From: Bradyrhizobium glycinis
Lineage (GTDB): Bacteria > Pseudomonadota > Alphaproteobacteria > Rhizobiales > Xanthobacteraceae
Direction: 5' to 3'
DNA length: 64,000 bases
Assembly (NCBI RefSeq): GCF_016031655.1
Contig: NZ_JACCHQ010000007.1
Location: forward strand, 161,744 to 225,743
In this document: positions 1 to 10,500 of the stretch, piece after piece
Position numbering within the stretch: the first letter of the stretch is position 1
Layout: each line of letters starts with the position of its first letter
Program-made: the position numbers and the translations under genes
Notes under the pieces: model-generated
What the model saw: only the letters and a program-made list of their open reading frames with translations
Told to the model about the DNA's origin: nothing
The model's database searches: none

Positions 1-670
1 CGACGATGAGCCGGTCGCAGGCCGAATAGACCGCCACGGACAATCCCGCCAGCGTTAGCGGCAGGCCGTAGCGCGCCAATTGCATGAACTGGCTGCGCTG
101 GAAGCGCGCGATCCTGGTGCGGTCGCCGACGAGGTTCAGGATGATGCCGGCGAGCGACCCCAGACCGAAGGCGGCGAGCAGCCCCAATCCACCCCAGCCG
201 AGCCAGATGCCGAGAAGACCGAAGCCGACGCTGGAGACGCTGCGCACGATCGAGATCGCCGCGAACCGGTAAGGGCGCAATTTGGCGCGCTCGAACTCCT
301 GACCGACATCGACCGCGTTGGCCATGATCGCCACGAACATGCTGGCGAGCAGCAGCTCGACGCTGACATCGCTGCGGACCAGGACCACCAGCGGAGTGGT
401 GGCGCAGAGCACGGCGGCCGTGAGGGCGAATGCGACGATCGCCGTGCCGCGAAAATCGACGTCCGCCGACATCGCCTGATAGCGCGACACCGACAGCTTG
501 ATCCAGGCGAAGAAGATCGCGCCCAGAATGCCCGCAAGGCTGATGCCGACGACATAGACGCCGTACTCCGCCGGGCTCAGCAGCCGCGTATAGGCCGTGA
601 CGGCGAAGAAGCCCACCGCCGCAGGCAGGATGTAGGCGACGAGATAAATCGAGAAATGGCGGTTCAGCAT
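1..670 (-). CDS. Oligosaccharide flippase family membrane protein (N-terminal part)
   Basis: Partial gene that runs off the left edge; the ATG is the complement of 668-670. The 223 visible residues begin MLNRHFSIYLVAYILP and form a series of hydrophobic helices with a short polar link (LSPAEYG near residue 30), the usual opening of Wzx/MATE-fold polysaccharide flippases. Such proteins move lipid-linked sugar units across the inner membrane during exopolysaccharide or O-antigen synthesis. The neighbouring glycoside hydrolase and DUF6492 gene fit a surface polysaccharide role. The substrate cannot be told, and the C-terminal half lies outside the window. Confidence 0.8.
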   Translation of the reverse strand, partial: MLNRHFSIYLVAYILPAAVGFFAVTAYTRLLSPAEYGVYVVGISLAGILGAIFFAWIKLSVSRYQAMSADVDFRGTAIVAFALTAAVLCATTPLVVLVRSDVSVELLLASMFVAIMANAVDVGQEFERAKLRPYRFAAISIVRSVSSVGFGLLGIWLGWGGLGLLAAFGLGSLAGIILNLVGDRTRIARFQRSQFMQLARYGLPLTLAGLSVAVYSACDRLIV

Positions 671-1031
671 GCGAGCACTTGACCGGCAGCGGTCTTGGGA
701 GTGTGGCGACGGTCGATCAATTGGATCATGGCGGGCGAACGAAGCGCCGCAGCATCTCCCAAGATTGTCACATAAGTCTGCAGATCGGGCGGCGAATGAA
801 GCGTTGACGCCGCTTTCGCGCGTTAGCGTTAAATTTGCCCTGTGCCGAACGGCCGGACCGATTACCAAAAAGAAACCATGTTTTGCACGATCCCGGTGTT
901 TTCCGCCGCCGGGACGTCACACGCACGTGAGGCGGCCACTCCGCCGAGAGTTAACCGAAGGATGTGAAACCCGGGCGGTGCAGGGCACCGCTTGGTACGA
1001 AGGCGCGTTGGTGCAGAAGGAAGGTCGCAAC
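671..1031. other. Divergent intergenic region
   Basis: These 361 bases separate the flippase start from the hydrolase start and should hold promoters in both directions. A TTGACG at 804-809 is followed by an AT-rich GTTAAAT at 828-834, but the spacing is not ideal. I see no clear operator, RNA gene or repeat here. The reading frame stays open upstream of the hydrolase as far as 669, but that stretch has no signal-like or conserved features. Confidence 0.4.
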
Positions 1032-2099
1032 GTGACCAGGCTCGACAGACGCGAATTTCTCCTCGGCAGCGCCGCGGCCTTTGCTGCGGGCGCACCAGCG
1101 TCCGCGGTGCCGGCCTCGAAACGCGCCCAGCGTCGTCCCGGCTTTGGCGCTGCGGCGACCTTGTGGGACCTGCAATCCGATCCGCGGCTCGGCGAGGCCA
1201 TCAGCACCTATTGCACGCAGGTGGTGCCGGTGCTCGAGCTGAAATGGCCGATGCTGCGGCCGGACGCCCATACGTTCGCCTTCGAGCGCGCTGACGCGAT
1301 CCTGGATTTCGCGCGCGACAACGATCTGACCATGCGCGGCCATGCACTGGCCTGGTATCACGACATTCCGGACTGGACCAAGCAGATCAAGGACAGCAAG
1401 GGCGTCGAACGCGCCTATCTCGACCACATCGGCACCGTCGTTTCCTATTACAAGGACAAGCTGACGTCTTGGGATGTCGTCAACGAGCCGATCCCGGACA
1501 ATCCGCGCAGCCCGAAGGACCGGCGCGACACCTTCTGGACGCAACATCTCGGCGAGCGTTGGATTCCGCTGGCGTTCCGCACGGCGGCGGCGGCCGATCC
1601 CTTCGTCAAGCTCGCGATCAATGAATATGACATCGAGTCGGCGAAAGATTCGTTCATCGCCAAGCGGGCGGCCTATCGCATCCTCATCATGGATCTGCTC
1701 GACCAGGGCGTTCCGCTCCACGCCGTCGGGCTGCAGGCGCATCTTCACGCCGAGCTCGAGATCGACACGCACGGGCTCGCCGAATTCGTCACCGAGCTGC
1801 GTTCCTGGGGGCTCGAGGTGCTGATCACCGAGCTCGACGTCGACGACCAGAAGCTGGCGGGCAGCCCTGCGGAGCGCGACGCCGTCGTCGCCAAGCGCGT
1901 CGACGACCTGCTGACGGCCGTTGCCGCGAGCGGCCCGGTGCACTCGATCCTGACCTGGGGCCTCTCGGATCGCTACAGCTGGATCAACGGCACCTTCGCC
2001 CGCAAGGACAAGCAGCCGAACCGTCCGCTGCCGCTCGACGGCGAGTTCAAGCCGAAGCCGTTCATGGACGTCATCAGCAAGTTCACGAAGGCCGCTTAG
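1032..2099 (+). CDS. GH10 endo-1,4-beta-xylanase-like glycoside hydrolase, Tat-exported
   Basis: A 355-residue protein with a twin-arginine signal (RREFLLG at residues 6-12, then an Ala-rich stretch), so folded export to the periplasm or outside is expected. The body carries GH10 hallmarks: WDVVNEP at 147-153, giving acid/base E152, and ITELD with nucleophile E267. Length matches a single GH10 barrel with no carbohydrate-binding module. The GTG at 1032 is chosen because it sits about 8 bases after AGAAGGAAGG and places the Tat motif at the N-terminus; the long open extension upstream lacks support. Beside a flippase it may trim the cell's own polysaccharide rather than plant xylan; that is inference. 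Confidence 0.87.
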   Translation: MTRLDRREFLLGSAAAFAAGAPASAVPASKRAQRRPGFGAAATLWDLQSDPRLGEAISTYCTQVVPVLELKWPMLRPDAHTFAFERADAILDFARDNDLTMRGHALAWYHDIPDWTKQIKDSKGVERAYLDHIGTVVSYYKDKLTSWDVVNEPIPDNPRSPKDRRDTFWTQHLGERWIPLAFRTAAAADPFVKLAINEYDIESAKDSFIAKRAAYRILIMDLLDQGVPLHAVGLQAHLHAELEIDTHGLAEFVTELRSWGLEVLITELDVDDQKLAGSPAERDAVVAKRVDDLLTAVAASGPVHSILTWGLSDRYSWINGTFARKDKQPNRPLPLDGEFKPKPFMDVISKFTKAA

Positions 2100-2102
2100 A
2101 GA

Positions 2103-3050
2103 TCAGCGTGTCTTCGGCGTTTCGAACGCGACCATGTCGCCGATATGATCGGGAGCCAGGCTCGGCGCGCGCCGCTCGCGCGAGGAGAGGCGGAACACGT
2201 CGCGGATGTCGTCGATCGAGGTCGACGAATAGGACTGAATGCAAAGCGCGACCTGTTCCGGCGAGGCCGTGCGCATCATCGCTTCGATGGATGGGCGGTC
2301 GAGCGGTGTGTCGTCCCAGTGCGAGACCGCGATGCTGTCTTCGGTGAGCCGATGTCGCGCCAGGTGTTCCGGCGAGGTCGCGACGAAGTTTCCGTAAAGC
2401 AGATACTCTGAAAACTTCTTCTTCCGGCACAGCGCCAGCGCCCAGCTCAAGCCGGTCGCCGACTTGATCGCGTCGGTCATCGCCCGCGCCGTGTCCCTGT
2501 CCCAGACCAGCGCGTTCCCGACATAATCGTCGGCCGGGAATGAGCGCTCCTTGATGCCGAGAAGCTGATCGACCGTGCGCAGCCACAGGCCGTGCAACGG
2601 GTGGTCGGCGGGAATCGCCTTGGGCGTGACGAACAGCGGCGTCGTCTCGCCGCCGGCATATCGGCCGACGTCGAACTCGCGGAAGAACAGATTGTCCGAA
2701 TCCAGGATGCAGACGCGCTGCTCGGGCGCGTTGAGGACGCCGGCGATCTTGAGGATCTGCTGGATGTGCCAGCCGTGCACGGGCGAGGACAGCAGCGACA
2801 ACCAGACGCGCCGGCTGCCGAACTGGAGCGCCGGCGGCAACGCGAACAGCCATTTCGGCAAAAAGCGCGAAGCCGGAATGATGACCCGCTTATCGGACGC
2901 GAAGCGCTCGAACAGCGGCACGTCTTCATCGTTAACGAGAACATAATGCCGCGTGTATCCCGACAGCCAGGTGTCGATGCTCTCGCTGAGCAGCGAAAAA
3001 CGCTCGATATCCTTGGCGTAGCTGGCAGTCAGCAGGGCAACGGAATGCAT
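2103..3050 (-). CDS. DUF6492 family protein (glycosyltransferase-like)
   Basis: A 315-residue soluble protein with no signal peptide. It opens HSVALLTASYAKDIERF, and has a DSDNLFF motif around residue 117 that resembles the DxD nucleotide-sugar and metal site of GT-A glycosyltransferases, followed by an aromatic-rich region. This layout is typical of DUF6492 proteins found in rhizobial polysaccharide clusters. It converges on the GH10 hydrolase with only 3 bases between stop codons. Transfer of a sugar to a surface polysaccharide is the likely role, but donor and acceptor are unknown. Confidence 0.7.
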   Translation of the reverse strand: MHSVALLTASYAKDIERFSLLSESIDTWLSGYTRHYVLVNDEDVPLFERFASDKRVIIPASRFLPKWLFALPPALQFGSRRVWLSLLSSPVHGWHIQQILKIAGVLNAPEQRVCILDSDNLFFREFDVGRYAGGETTPLFVTPKAIPADHPLHGLWLRTVDQLLGIKERSFPADDYVGNALVWDRDTARAMTDAIKSATGLSWALALCRKKKFSEYLLYGNFVATSPEHLARHRLTEDSIAVSHWDDTPLDRPSIEAMMRTASPEQVALCIQSYSSTSIDDIRDVFRLSSRERRAPSLAPDHIGDMVAFETPKTR

Positions 3051-3145
3051 GGAGCACGCTCAAATGGCCATCAGCCCGCACTGATAGCGGGGGCGTGCAA
3101 CGGGGGAAACCCACAAACGGAATCAAGGTAAAATGAAACGAAGTG

Positions 3146-3940
3146 TTATCCATCCGACGGCAATCCCCGCTGCAGCCCGCGAAAGCGGAGCGGTGCCAGA
3201 GCCGAGGCGCGCTGCCACCAGTCGGCGACGCGGTCGTCGAGGGCGGTCACGCCGCGGCCACGGCCGGGGAAGATCCGGAGCTGCTGGATCGCCTCTGCCT
3301 CGAAACCCCTGGCCCTCCGCCTGATCTTGAGGGCGGCGCCTTCGCGGTCGCGCTGGGTCAACGGCACCAGAAGACGGCCGCGCGGACGGAGCGACCGAAG
3401 CCAGAGCGGGTGCGGGTGCGGGAAGCCGGCATGGACGATGATCACGTCGGCGGGCTCGCCGACGTCCTTGCATCCATCGCCGTGAACGACCGTGACGTTG
3501 CCATAGCCGCGCAAGTAGCTCGCCGCTCGGGCGGCGAGCCGCTCGTCGCATTCGATCGCATGGACGCGGCCCTTCTCGCCGACCATGATCGACAGCACCG
3601 CCGAGAAATAGCCGAGGCCGCAGCCGATCTGCACGACGCGCTCCGCCCGCTTGACGTCGAGAATGTCGATCAAATGCGCCCACAGGCTCGGCAGGCCGGT
3701 GTCGAGCTTGCGGCGGGCATCGATCGCGACCAGCACGTTGTCGTAGAGATGAACGGGATCGGCGTCGGGCGTCAGCCGGTAGCTGCGCGCCGCCTCGCCC
3801 TTGATGCGCCAGGGTCCCCTTGGCAGAAAGTCCTCGCGCGGAACGGCGTTGAGCGCGTCGAGCAGACGCTTCGAGGCAATCCGCTCGCGCCTGGCGATCA
3901 GCTCCACGTAGCGCGCACGTGCGGCGGCAAGATCGCTCAT
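3146..3940 (-). CDS. Protein-L-isoaspartate O-methyltransferase-like protein
   Basis: A 264-residue class I SAM-dependent methyltransferase. The SAM-binding motif I is VVQIGCGLGYFSAVL (about 102-116), with HAIECDERLAARA as motif post-I and GDGCKDVGEPADVIIVHAG further on. The overall order matches PCMT proteins, which methylate damaged isoaspartyl residues. The usual Ser-Gln-Pro substrate loop before motif I is not apparent; that place reads DTGLPSLWAH, so the substrate may differ. Its ATG follows the stop of the cyclase gene by one base (TGA-C-ATG), so the two are almost certainly translationally coupled and act together. Confidence 0.75.
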   Translation of the reverse strand: MSDLAAARARYVELIARRERIASKRLLDALNAVPREDFLPRGPWRIKGEAARSYRLTPDADPVHLYDNVLVAIDARRKLDTGLPSLWAHLIDILDVKRAERVVQIGCGLGYFSAVLSIMVGEKGRVHAIECDERLAARAASYLRGYGNVTVVHGDGCKDVGEPADVIIVHAGFPHPHPLWLRSLRPRGRLLVPLTQRDREGAALKIRRRARGFEAEAIQQLRIFPGRGRGVTALDDRVADWWQRASALAPLRFRGLQRGLPSDG

Positions 3941-3941
3941 G

Positions 3942-6900
3942 TCACAGATCGGCCTGCTCGCGCACCGGCGCGTCCGTTCCGAGCTCGTCGAGGAGCTGCA
4001 ACGCCTGCTGCAGGTCCGGCGTGTAAAAGCCTTCGCTGAATTTGCCGACGATCGGCATGAGCAGGAGTCTTGCGTGTTCGCGCTTGCCGGCCTGATGCGA
4101 CAGGCGCGCAAGGCTGACGGCGGTGCGAAGCTCCCAGGACAGCGCACCCTGCTTGCGTGCGGTCTCCAGCGAAAGGCCGAACAGGTCCTCCGCCTCCTGT
4201 ACCGACGCCGGGTCGCCGTTGGACAGCGTGATCTCGCCTTGCAGGCGATAGACCTCGGCGAGATAGAAATGATCGCCGGTCCGCCTTGCAGTCGCAAGCG
4301 CACCATCCAGCGCGCGCAAGGCGGCGTCGCGCATCCCGACCTTGGCATAGGCTTCCGCGAGCAGACAGCGGAACCAGCAGCCGGCGAGCCAGGAATCCAT
4401 CGCCTCGTACTCGTCGAGGCCGAAGCGCATCTGGCCGAGCCCTTCGTCGGCTTCGCCGAGCTGAGCCAGCGCCCAGCCGCGCAGGATCGCCGCCTGCTGC
4501 TTCCAGTGCAGAAAATTGTGCTCGGTGGCAATGATCATGGCGCGGTTGGCGTGGTCGCGCGTGCCTTCGACGTCGCGCAAATGCTGGCGGAGATAGGCTC
4601 CGAACACCAGCGCGAAGGCGAGCGTGAAGGGGTGACGGATCTTCTCGGCGTTCGCGATCGCCTGCTCGCTGTGCTGGCGCGCCGCGTCGGGCCGGCCGAG
4701 GAACCACAGGAGGTAACCGAGATAGGACAGCGAAACGACACCGGGATCGATGCCGTGCCGTTCCATCAGGTCGGAGTGCAGATCGGGGCTGAACAGGTTG
4801 ATGCAGCGGTGCAAATGGTGCTGCGAGGCTGCAAAGCGGCCGCGATAGAGCATGGTCATCGCGATCGCGCGGTGCGCCTCGATCAGATAGCCGGTCTGCT
4901 GCGCCGGCTGCGTCCGCTCGTTCAGCCGCTCGCGCTTGGCGAACTTCAACAGCTCGACGCTGAGATCGTGCGCGCGGGTGAGATCGGCCCGGATGAAATG
5001 GCACACCCAGAGCCCGCGCGTCGCCGCGAAGACTTTTTCGTCGTCATCGAGCTGACGGCCGAGCTCCAGCGCACGGATGTAGTTCTCCTCGACCTCCTGC
5101 ACCGCGTAGCCCTTGGCGGCGATCAGCGCGTTGCCAAGCGCAATGCGCAGCTCGAGCTCCATCTCGTCCGCGCCCTGCATGCGCGCATTGGCCTGCACCA
5201 CGTTAAGGCCGCGGCGCAGGTGGCCGATCGCCTCCAGATTGGCGCCGGTCTTAGCGGCCTGCTTGCCAGCCTTGAGCCAGAAGCTGGCGGCGCCCTCGCT
5301 CTGGGCGGATTCGGTCAAATGATGGGCGAGCAGCTCCGGTTCGCGCTCGGTCTTCTCCGGATACATCTCGGCGAGCACCTGGGCGATCCGCGCATGCAGC
5401 TTGCGCCGCTCGCTGTGCAACAGGCTCGCATGCGCGGCGTTCTGGATCATCACGTGCTTGAAGGAGTACAGCGCATCCGGCGGATGGCCGCGGCGCATGA
5501 TCAGCCCCGCCTCCTCCAGATGGATGAGTGCCGCCTCGATCTGCTCAGCCGGCGTATTGGCGACGGCGTGCAGCGTCTCGTAGGAGAACTCGCGGCCGAT
5601 CGTGGCGCCAATCTGCGCGATGCGCTTGAAGGGTCCCATCCGGTCAAGCCGCGCCATCAGCGAGTCGGTCAGGGTGGCCGGGATTGCGAGCTGCCGCCAC
5701 GGTCCCGACAGCACAAAGCGCCCATGCCGCTCGGTGAGCAGATTGGATTCCAGAACCGTCTTGGTCAGCTCTTCCAGGAACAGCGGCACCCCGTCGGTCT
5801 TGACGATGATCTCCTCGACGACCTCCTTGGGCATCTCGCGTCCCGCGACGCGCTCGACCAGCGTCGTGCGCAGCTGCCGGCTCAGGCGGTTCAGGACCAA
5901 GGTGGTGATGTGCGAATGCGCGTTCCAGCTCGGCTGGAATTCCGAGCGCGCGGTGATGATCACCAGGATCGACCGATTCTGCACCCGATCGACCAGGAGG
6001 TCGATCACCTCGCGGGAGGTCGGGTCGATCCAATGCAAATCCTCGAACGCGATCACCAGTGGCATCTCGCGCGCAAGGCCGAGGAAATGGTTGACCAGCG
6101 CCGCGACGGTCGCGTCCTTCTGCTGCTGCGGCGACAGCTCAAGCGGCGGATAGCGATCCCCGGTCGGTATCGACAGCAGCGCGGCAAACAGCGGGGTGAC
6201 CTGCTCGATGTCGGCATCAGCGGCGGCGATCGCGTTCTCCAGGCTCGCCAGCGACAGCGCGGACGAATCCTCGCGATCGAGGCCGAGCGAGAATTTGAGC
6301 TGCTCGACGAACGGATGGAACGCGGTGGAGGTGTAATAGGGCGAGCACTGCAGCGAGACCTGTCCATGCCGGTCGTCCGATATCCGCTCGAAGATCTCCT
6401 GGATGATGCGCGACTTGCCGATGCCGGGCTCGCCGAACTTGACCACGACCTGGCCGTCGCCGTCCTTGGCCTGCTGCCAGCGCCCCATCAACAGTGCAAT
6501 CTCCTCCTCGCGGTTGACGAGCGGCGTCAGCCGCGTACCCATCGCCGCAGCGAAGCGGGTCTCCACCCGCGAGGCGCGCACCACGTGCCAGGCCTGGACC
6601 TTCTCGGGGATACCTTTCAAATCGTGGACGCCGAGATTGCGGTAGTCGAACTTCCCCTTCAGCAGCGCCTGCGTCGAGGCGGAGATCACCACGCCGTTGG
6701 GCGGCGCCAGGCCTTGCAGGCGCGCCGCGAGATTGACGGTTTCCCCGACCGCGGAATCGCGTTCTTCGGTGCCCTGCCCGACCAGATCGCCGACCACGAC
6801 GAGCCCGGTCGCGATCCCGATGCGGACGGCCGGTGAATGGCTGAGCGCACCGCGCGGCTCGACCGCGCGTGCCGTCGACAGCACCCGCACGATCTCGAGC

Positions 6901-7406
6901 CCGGCGCGCACCGCGCGCTCGGCATCGTCTTCATGGGCGGTCGGATAGCCGAAATAGACCAGGATACCGTCGCCGACGAAACGGGCGGCAAAGCCCTCGT
7001 ATTGCTTGACCACCCGGACGCAGGTCTCGCGAAAGTCCGCGATCATGTCGCGGACGTCCTCCGGATCGAACTGCGCGGACAGCGAGGTGGAATCCACCAT
7101 GTCGCAGAACATGGTGGTGAGCTGGCGCCGTTCGGCTCCGACCTCCGGCCGGATTTGCGGACGCGGCGCCGCGGCCGGCGCCTCCGTGATTTCCGCTTGA
7201 AACAGTGCCGCCATCGCCCGCTGGAGCCGCTTCCGGTCGCCGAGCGGCAATCCGAGCTCGACCAGATCGGCTTCGGTGAGATCCCGGATGACATCGAGAT
7301 CGAGGCGGTGCTGCGCGAAAAGATCGGTGTAGTGCCCGAGGCCGATACTCTCGAGCCAGTGCTTCAGCCCGCCTTCCAAACTCGTGCTCGGCTCGTTCTC
7401 CAGCAT
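3942..7406 (-). CDS. SAM domain / class III nucleotide cyclase / AAA ATPase / TPR protein
   Basis: A 1154-residue multidomain signalling protein. Domains in order: an N-terminal SAM domain (about 12-72), a class III cyclase domain (about 93-275), an AAA-type ATPase with Walker A GEPGIGKSR (325-333) and a Walker B-like VIAFEDLHWID, then a long helical C-terminal half typical of tandem TPRs. Metal-binding Asp residues are D102 (MFCDMVD) and D146 (VGDG), and the transition-state pair N225/R229 is present (GETVNLAARL), so cyclase activity is plausible. No membrane segments are seen. It is divergent from the peptide synthetase (136 bases between starts) and coupled to the methyltransferase downstream. 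It may be an intracellular sensor-regulator; the ligand is unknown. Confidence 0.88.
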   Translation of the reverse strand: MLENEPSTSLEGGLKHWLESIGLGHYTDLFAQHRLDLDVIRDLTEADLVELGLPLGDRKRLQRAMAALFQAEITEAPAAAPRPQIRPEVGAERRQLTTMFCDMVDSTSLSAQFDPEDVRDMIADFRETCVRVVKQYEGFAARFVGDGILVYFGYPTAHEDDAERAVRAGLEIVRVLSTARAVEPRGALSHSPAVRIGIATGLVVVGDLVGQGTEERDSAVGETVNLAARLQGLAPPNGVVISASTQALLKGKFDYRNLGVHDLKGIPEKVQAWHVVRASRVETRFAAAMGTRLTPLVNREEEIALLMGRWQQAKDGDGQVVVKFGEPGIGKSRIIQEIFERISDDRHGQVSLQCSPYYTSTAFHPFVEQLKFSLGLDREDSSALSLASLENAIAAADADIEQVTPLFAALLSIPTGDRYPPLELSPQQQKDATVAALVNHFLGLAREMPLVIAFEDLHWIDPTSREVIDLLVDRVQNRSILVIITARSEFQPSWNAHSHITTLVLNRLSRQLRTTLVERVAGREMPKEVVEEIIVKTDGVPLFLEELTKTVLESNLLTERHGRFVLSGPWRQLAIPATLTDSLMARLDRMGPFKRIAQIGATIGREFSYETLHAVANTPAEQIEAALIHLEEAGLIMRRGHPPDALYSFKHVMIQNAAHASLLHSERRKLHARIAQVLAEMYPEKTEREPELLAHHLTESAQSEGAASFWLKAGKQAAKTGANLEAIGHLRRGLNVVQANARMQGADEMELELRIALGNALIAAKGYAVQEVEENYIRALELGRQLDDDEKVFAATRGLWVCHFIRADLTRAHDLSVELLKFAKRERLNERTQPAQQTGYLIEAHRAIAMTMLYRGRFAASQHHLHRCINLFSPDLHSDLMERHGIDPGVVSLSYLGYLLWFLGRPDAARQHSEQAIANAEKIRHPFTLAFALVFGAYLRQHLRDVEGTRDHANRAMIIATEHNFLHWKQQAAILRGWALAQLGEADEGLGQMRFGLDEYEAMDSWLAGCWFRCLLAEAYAKVGMRDAALRALDGALATARRTGDHFYLAEVYRLQGEITLSNGDPASVQEAEDLFGLSLETARKQGALSWELRTAVSLARLSHQAGKREHARLLLMPIVGKFSEGFYTPDLQQALQLLDELGTDAPVREQADL

Positions 7407-7542
7407 CGTGATTCTGCCCGACCCTCACTCCGTTGAAGGGCTCGATGGCCCCTCAACCACAGATTTTGGGGCCCAAACTTCACCTCGGACTGGACGCATT
7501 CCCCAACTTCTTGGAAGAATAACTTAATCGGACCAAAAGGGA

Positions 7543-10500
7543 ATGGCGTTGTCGGACATTGCATCCGGAGTGGACGAAGCATCAGCCGGCACCACGGCCG
7601 AAACGAAGATATTTGCCCATATCAGCGGCCTTCTCGAATTCCACGCCCGCAGGATGCCGGCGGCACCCGCACTCCTCGCTCCCGGTCGGCCGGCGCTCAG
7701 CTATGGCGCGCTGGCCGAGTCGATCCGGCAACTGGTCCGTAGCTTGCGTGAACTCGGCATCGGTCCCGCAGACCGCATCGCGGTCGCGCTGCCGCGCGGC
7801 GCCGATACTGCGCTGGCGCTGATCGCAGTCGCATCGGGCTGCGCCTGCGTCCCCGTCAACCCCGATCTGACGGCGGACGAGCTGCAACGCTATTTCAGCG
7901 AACTGAAGCTGACCGCGCTCGTGACCCGGGCCGACATGAACTCGGCGAGCCGTGACGTTGCCCGGGTGCTCGACATCGCCGTGATCGAATTCGTGGCGGG
8001 GCCTGCCCACGATCTCGGCGGCTGCGCGTTCATCGCTCCGGCGATCGCTCCGGCCAACGCCGGCGGCGCTTCGCGCGGCGACGACGATGCGTTCATCCTG
8101 CTGACGTCAGGCACGGCGGCGCGGCCGAAAATGGTGCCGCTGACCCATCGCAATGTCTGCCTGTCCGCTTACAATGCCGGCCATGTGCTGTCGCTCACGA
8201 CGCACGATCGCCTGCTCAACGTCCTGCCGCTGTTTCATGCCCATGGCTTGATCTCCGGCCTGCTCACGGCGCTGGCCGCGGGCTCCAGCGTGATCTGCAC
8301 CGACGGTTTCGACGCAGCGTCCTTCTTCGGCTGGATGCGGGAGCTGCAACCGACCTGGTACACGGCGGTGCCGACCATTCATCGCGCATTGCTGACGGCG
8401 GCGGAGGCGAACCCGGACCGCGCCCGACCGTCGTCGCTGCGCGTGATCCGGTCGGCTTCGGCCTCCCTCGCGCCGGCGATTCTCGCCGGGCTGGAGACGA
8501 CGTTCGGCGTTCCCGTGCTCGAGACCTACGGCATGACCGAGGCGGCCTCGCAGATCGCGGCCAATCCGTTCGAGCTGCGCAAGGTCGGGTCGGTCGGCCG
8601 CGCCGCCGGCCCGGAGATCGCCATCATGGACGAGACCGGCCGCACGCTCGCAAGCGGCGCGCACGGCGAGATCGTGCTGCGCGGGCCGAACATGAGCCGC
8701 GGCTATTACAATGACGAGGCGGCGACGCGGGCCGCATTCCGCAACGGCTGGTTCAGGACCGGCGACCTCGGCTATCTCGATGACGACGGCTATCTCTTCA
8801 TCGTTGGCCGCATCAAGGACGTCATCAACCGCGGCGGGCAGAAGATCTCGCCGCTGGAGGTGGAAGACGTCCTGCTCAGCCATCCGGCGGTGCTGGAAGC
8901 CGGCGTGTTCGCGATCCCGCACGAGAAGCTCGGAGAGAACGTCGCGGCCGTCGTGGTGCTGCGGCCGAATGCCGAGGCGACCTCGGACCAGTTGCGGCAA
9001 TTCGCACGAAAGCGGCTTGCGGCCTACAAGGTGCCGAGCCTGATCCGCAGCGTGGCGGCGCTGCCGAAGGGCGCCAGCGGCAAGGTCAAGCGCAATGCCC
9101 TTGCCGAGCTGATCGCAACCGTCGAGGCGGGGGACGAGACCCGGCTGCCGCGCAATGCGACCGAGAGCCAGCTCGCCGAGATCTGGGCCGGCCTGTTGGA
9201 GCTGCCGCAGGTCGGCGCGGACCAGGACGTCTTCGCGCTCGGCGCGGATTCGCTCGCGGTGACACAGATGCGCTCGCGCCTGCGCGACCGCTTCAACGTC
9301 GACTTCTCGTTCGAGGACATCTTCGATTGCCCGACGGTCGCAACGCTCGCGGCCCGGATCGAGACCGCCGCAAGCCGGCGCAAGACGGCGCTGCCGGCGT
9401 GGCACCGGCTTTCGGGCACCGACGCACCGCTGTCGTTCCAGCAGCAGCGGATGTACGTGCTCTCGCGGCTGGACCCGACCCGGTACAATTACAATGTCGT
9501 CGAAGTCGCCGCCCTCAAGGGCCTGGTCGACGCCGCCGCGCTTGCTGCGAGCCTCGCTGCGATCTGCAGGCGCCATGAGGCGCTGCGCTCGGTCTTCGTC
9601 GAGCGCCAGGGCGAGCCGGTGCAGCTCGTGCTGTCATCGGCACCGCGGTTAGAGCGCATCAAGCTCAAGCCATGCCCCGCCGGCAGGCGGCCTGCGGCAA
9701 TCCGGCGCGAGGCGCTTAAGCTTGCGCAACATGAGTTCGACCTGGCCCACGCGCCGCCCCTAAAGGCGACACTGCTGTCGTTCGACAGGAACAGCCATGC
9801 GCTGGTGGTCAACGTCCATCACCTCGCCACCGATGGCTGGTCGCAGCGGCTGTTCTGGGAGGAGCTCGCCGTCCATTATGCCGCGGCGCGCAAGAAGCAT
9901 TCGGCCGCACTGCCGCCGCCCGCTTTCCAATATCGCGACTTCGCACTCTGGCAGCAAAGCTGGGCGCAGACGCCCGCGGCCAGGGAGCAGCTCGATTATT
10001 GGCGGGCCCAGCTCGACGGCGTCACCATGCTGCCGCTGCGAACCGACAGACCCAGACCGCAGATCTGGAGCGGACACGGCGCGCGCCACTCTCTCGAATT
10101 CTCAAAATCCCTGTCGGCCGAGCTGCGCACGCTGAGCCAGAACCAGGGCGTCACGCCGTTCATGACGCTGCTCGCCGCCTTCCAGTGCCTGTTGTTCCGC
10201 CATACCTCGCATGAGGATGTCGCCACGGGATCGCTGATCGCCAACCGCAACCAGATCGAGAGCGAACGCCTGATCGGGCTGTTCGCCAACACCCTGGTCC
10301 TGCGCAATGATTTCAGCGGCGATCCGAGCTTCGGTGAGATGTTGCGGCGGGTGCGACAGGTCACGCTGGACGCCTACCGCAACCAGGACCTTCCGATCGA
10401 GGAGGTGTTGCGCGCATTGCAGGTCGCACGCCGCAGCGACGGCAATCCGCTGTTCCGGATCATGTTCATCCTCCAGAACGCCTCGATCGAGGCGGCGCGC

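Noticed and set aside
3939..6836. Long open frame on the plus strand (965 codons)
   Set aside because: It lies wholly antisense to the cyclase/AAA/TPR gene, whose domains are unmistakable. The open frame is a by-product of high GC; its Arg/Glu/Gln-rich translation has no domain.
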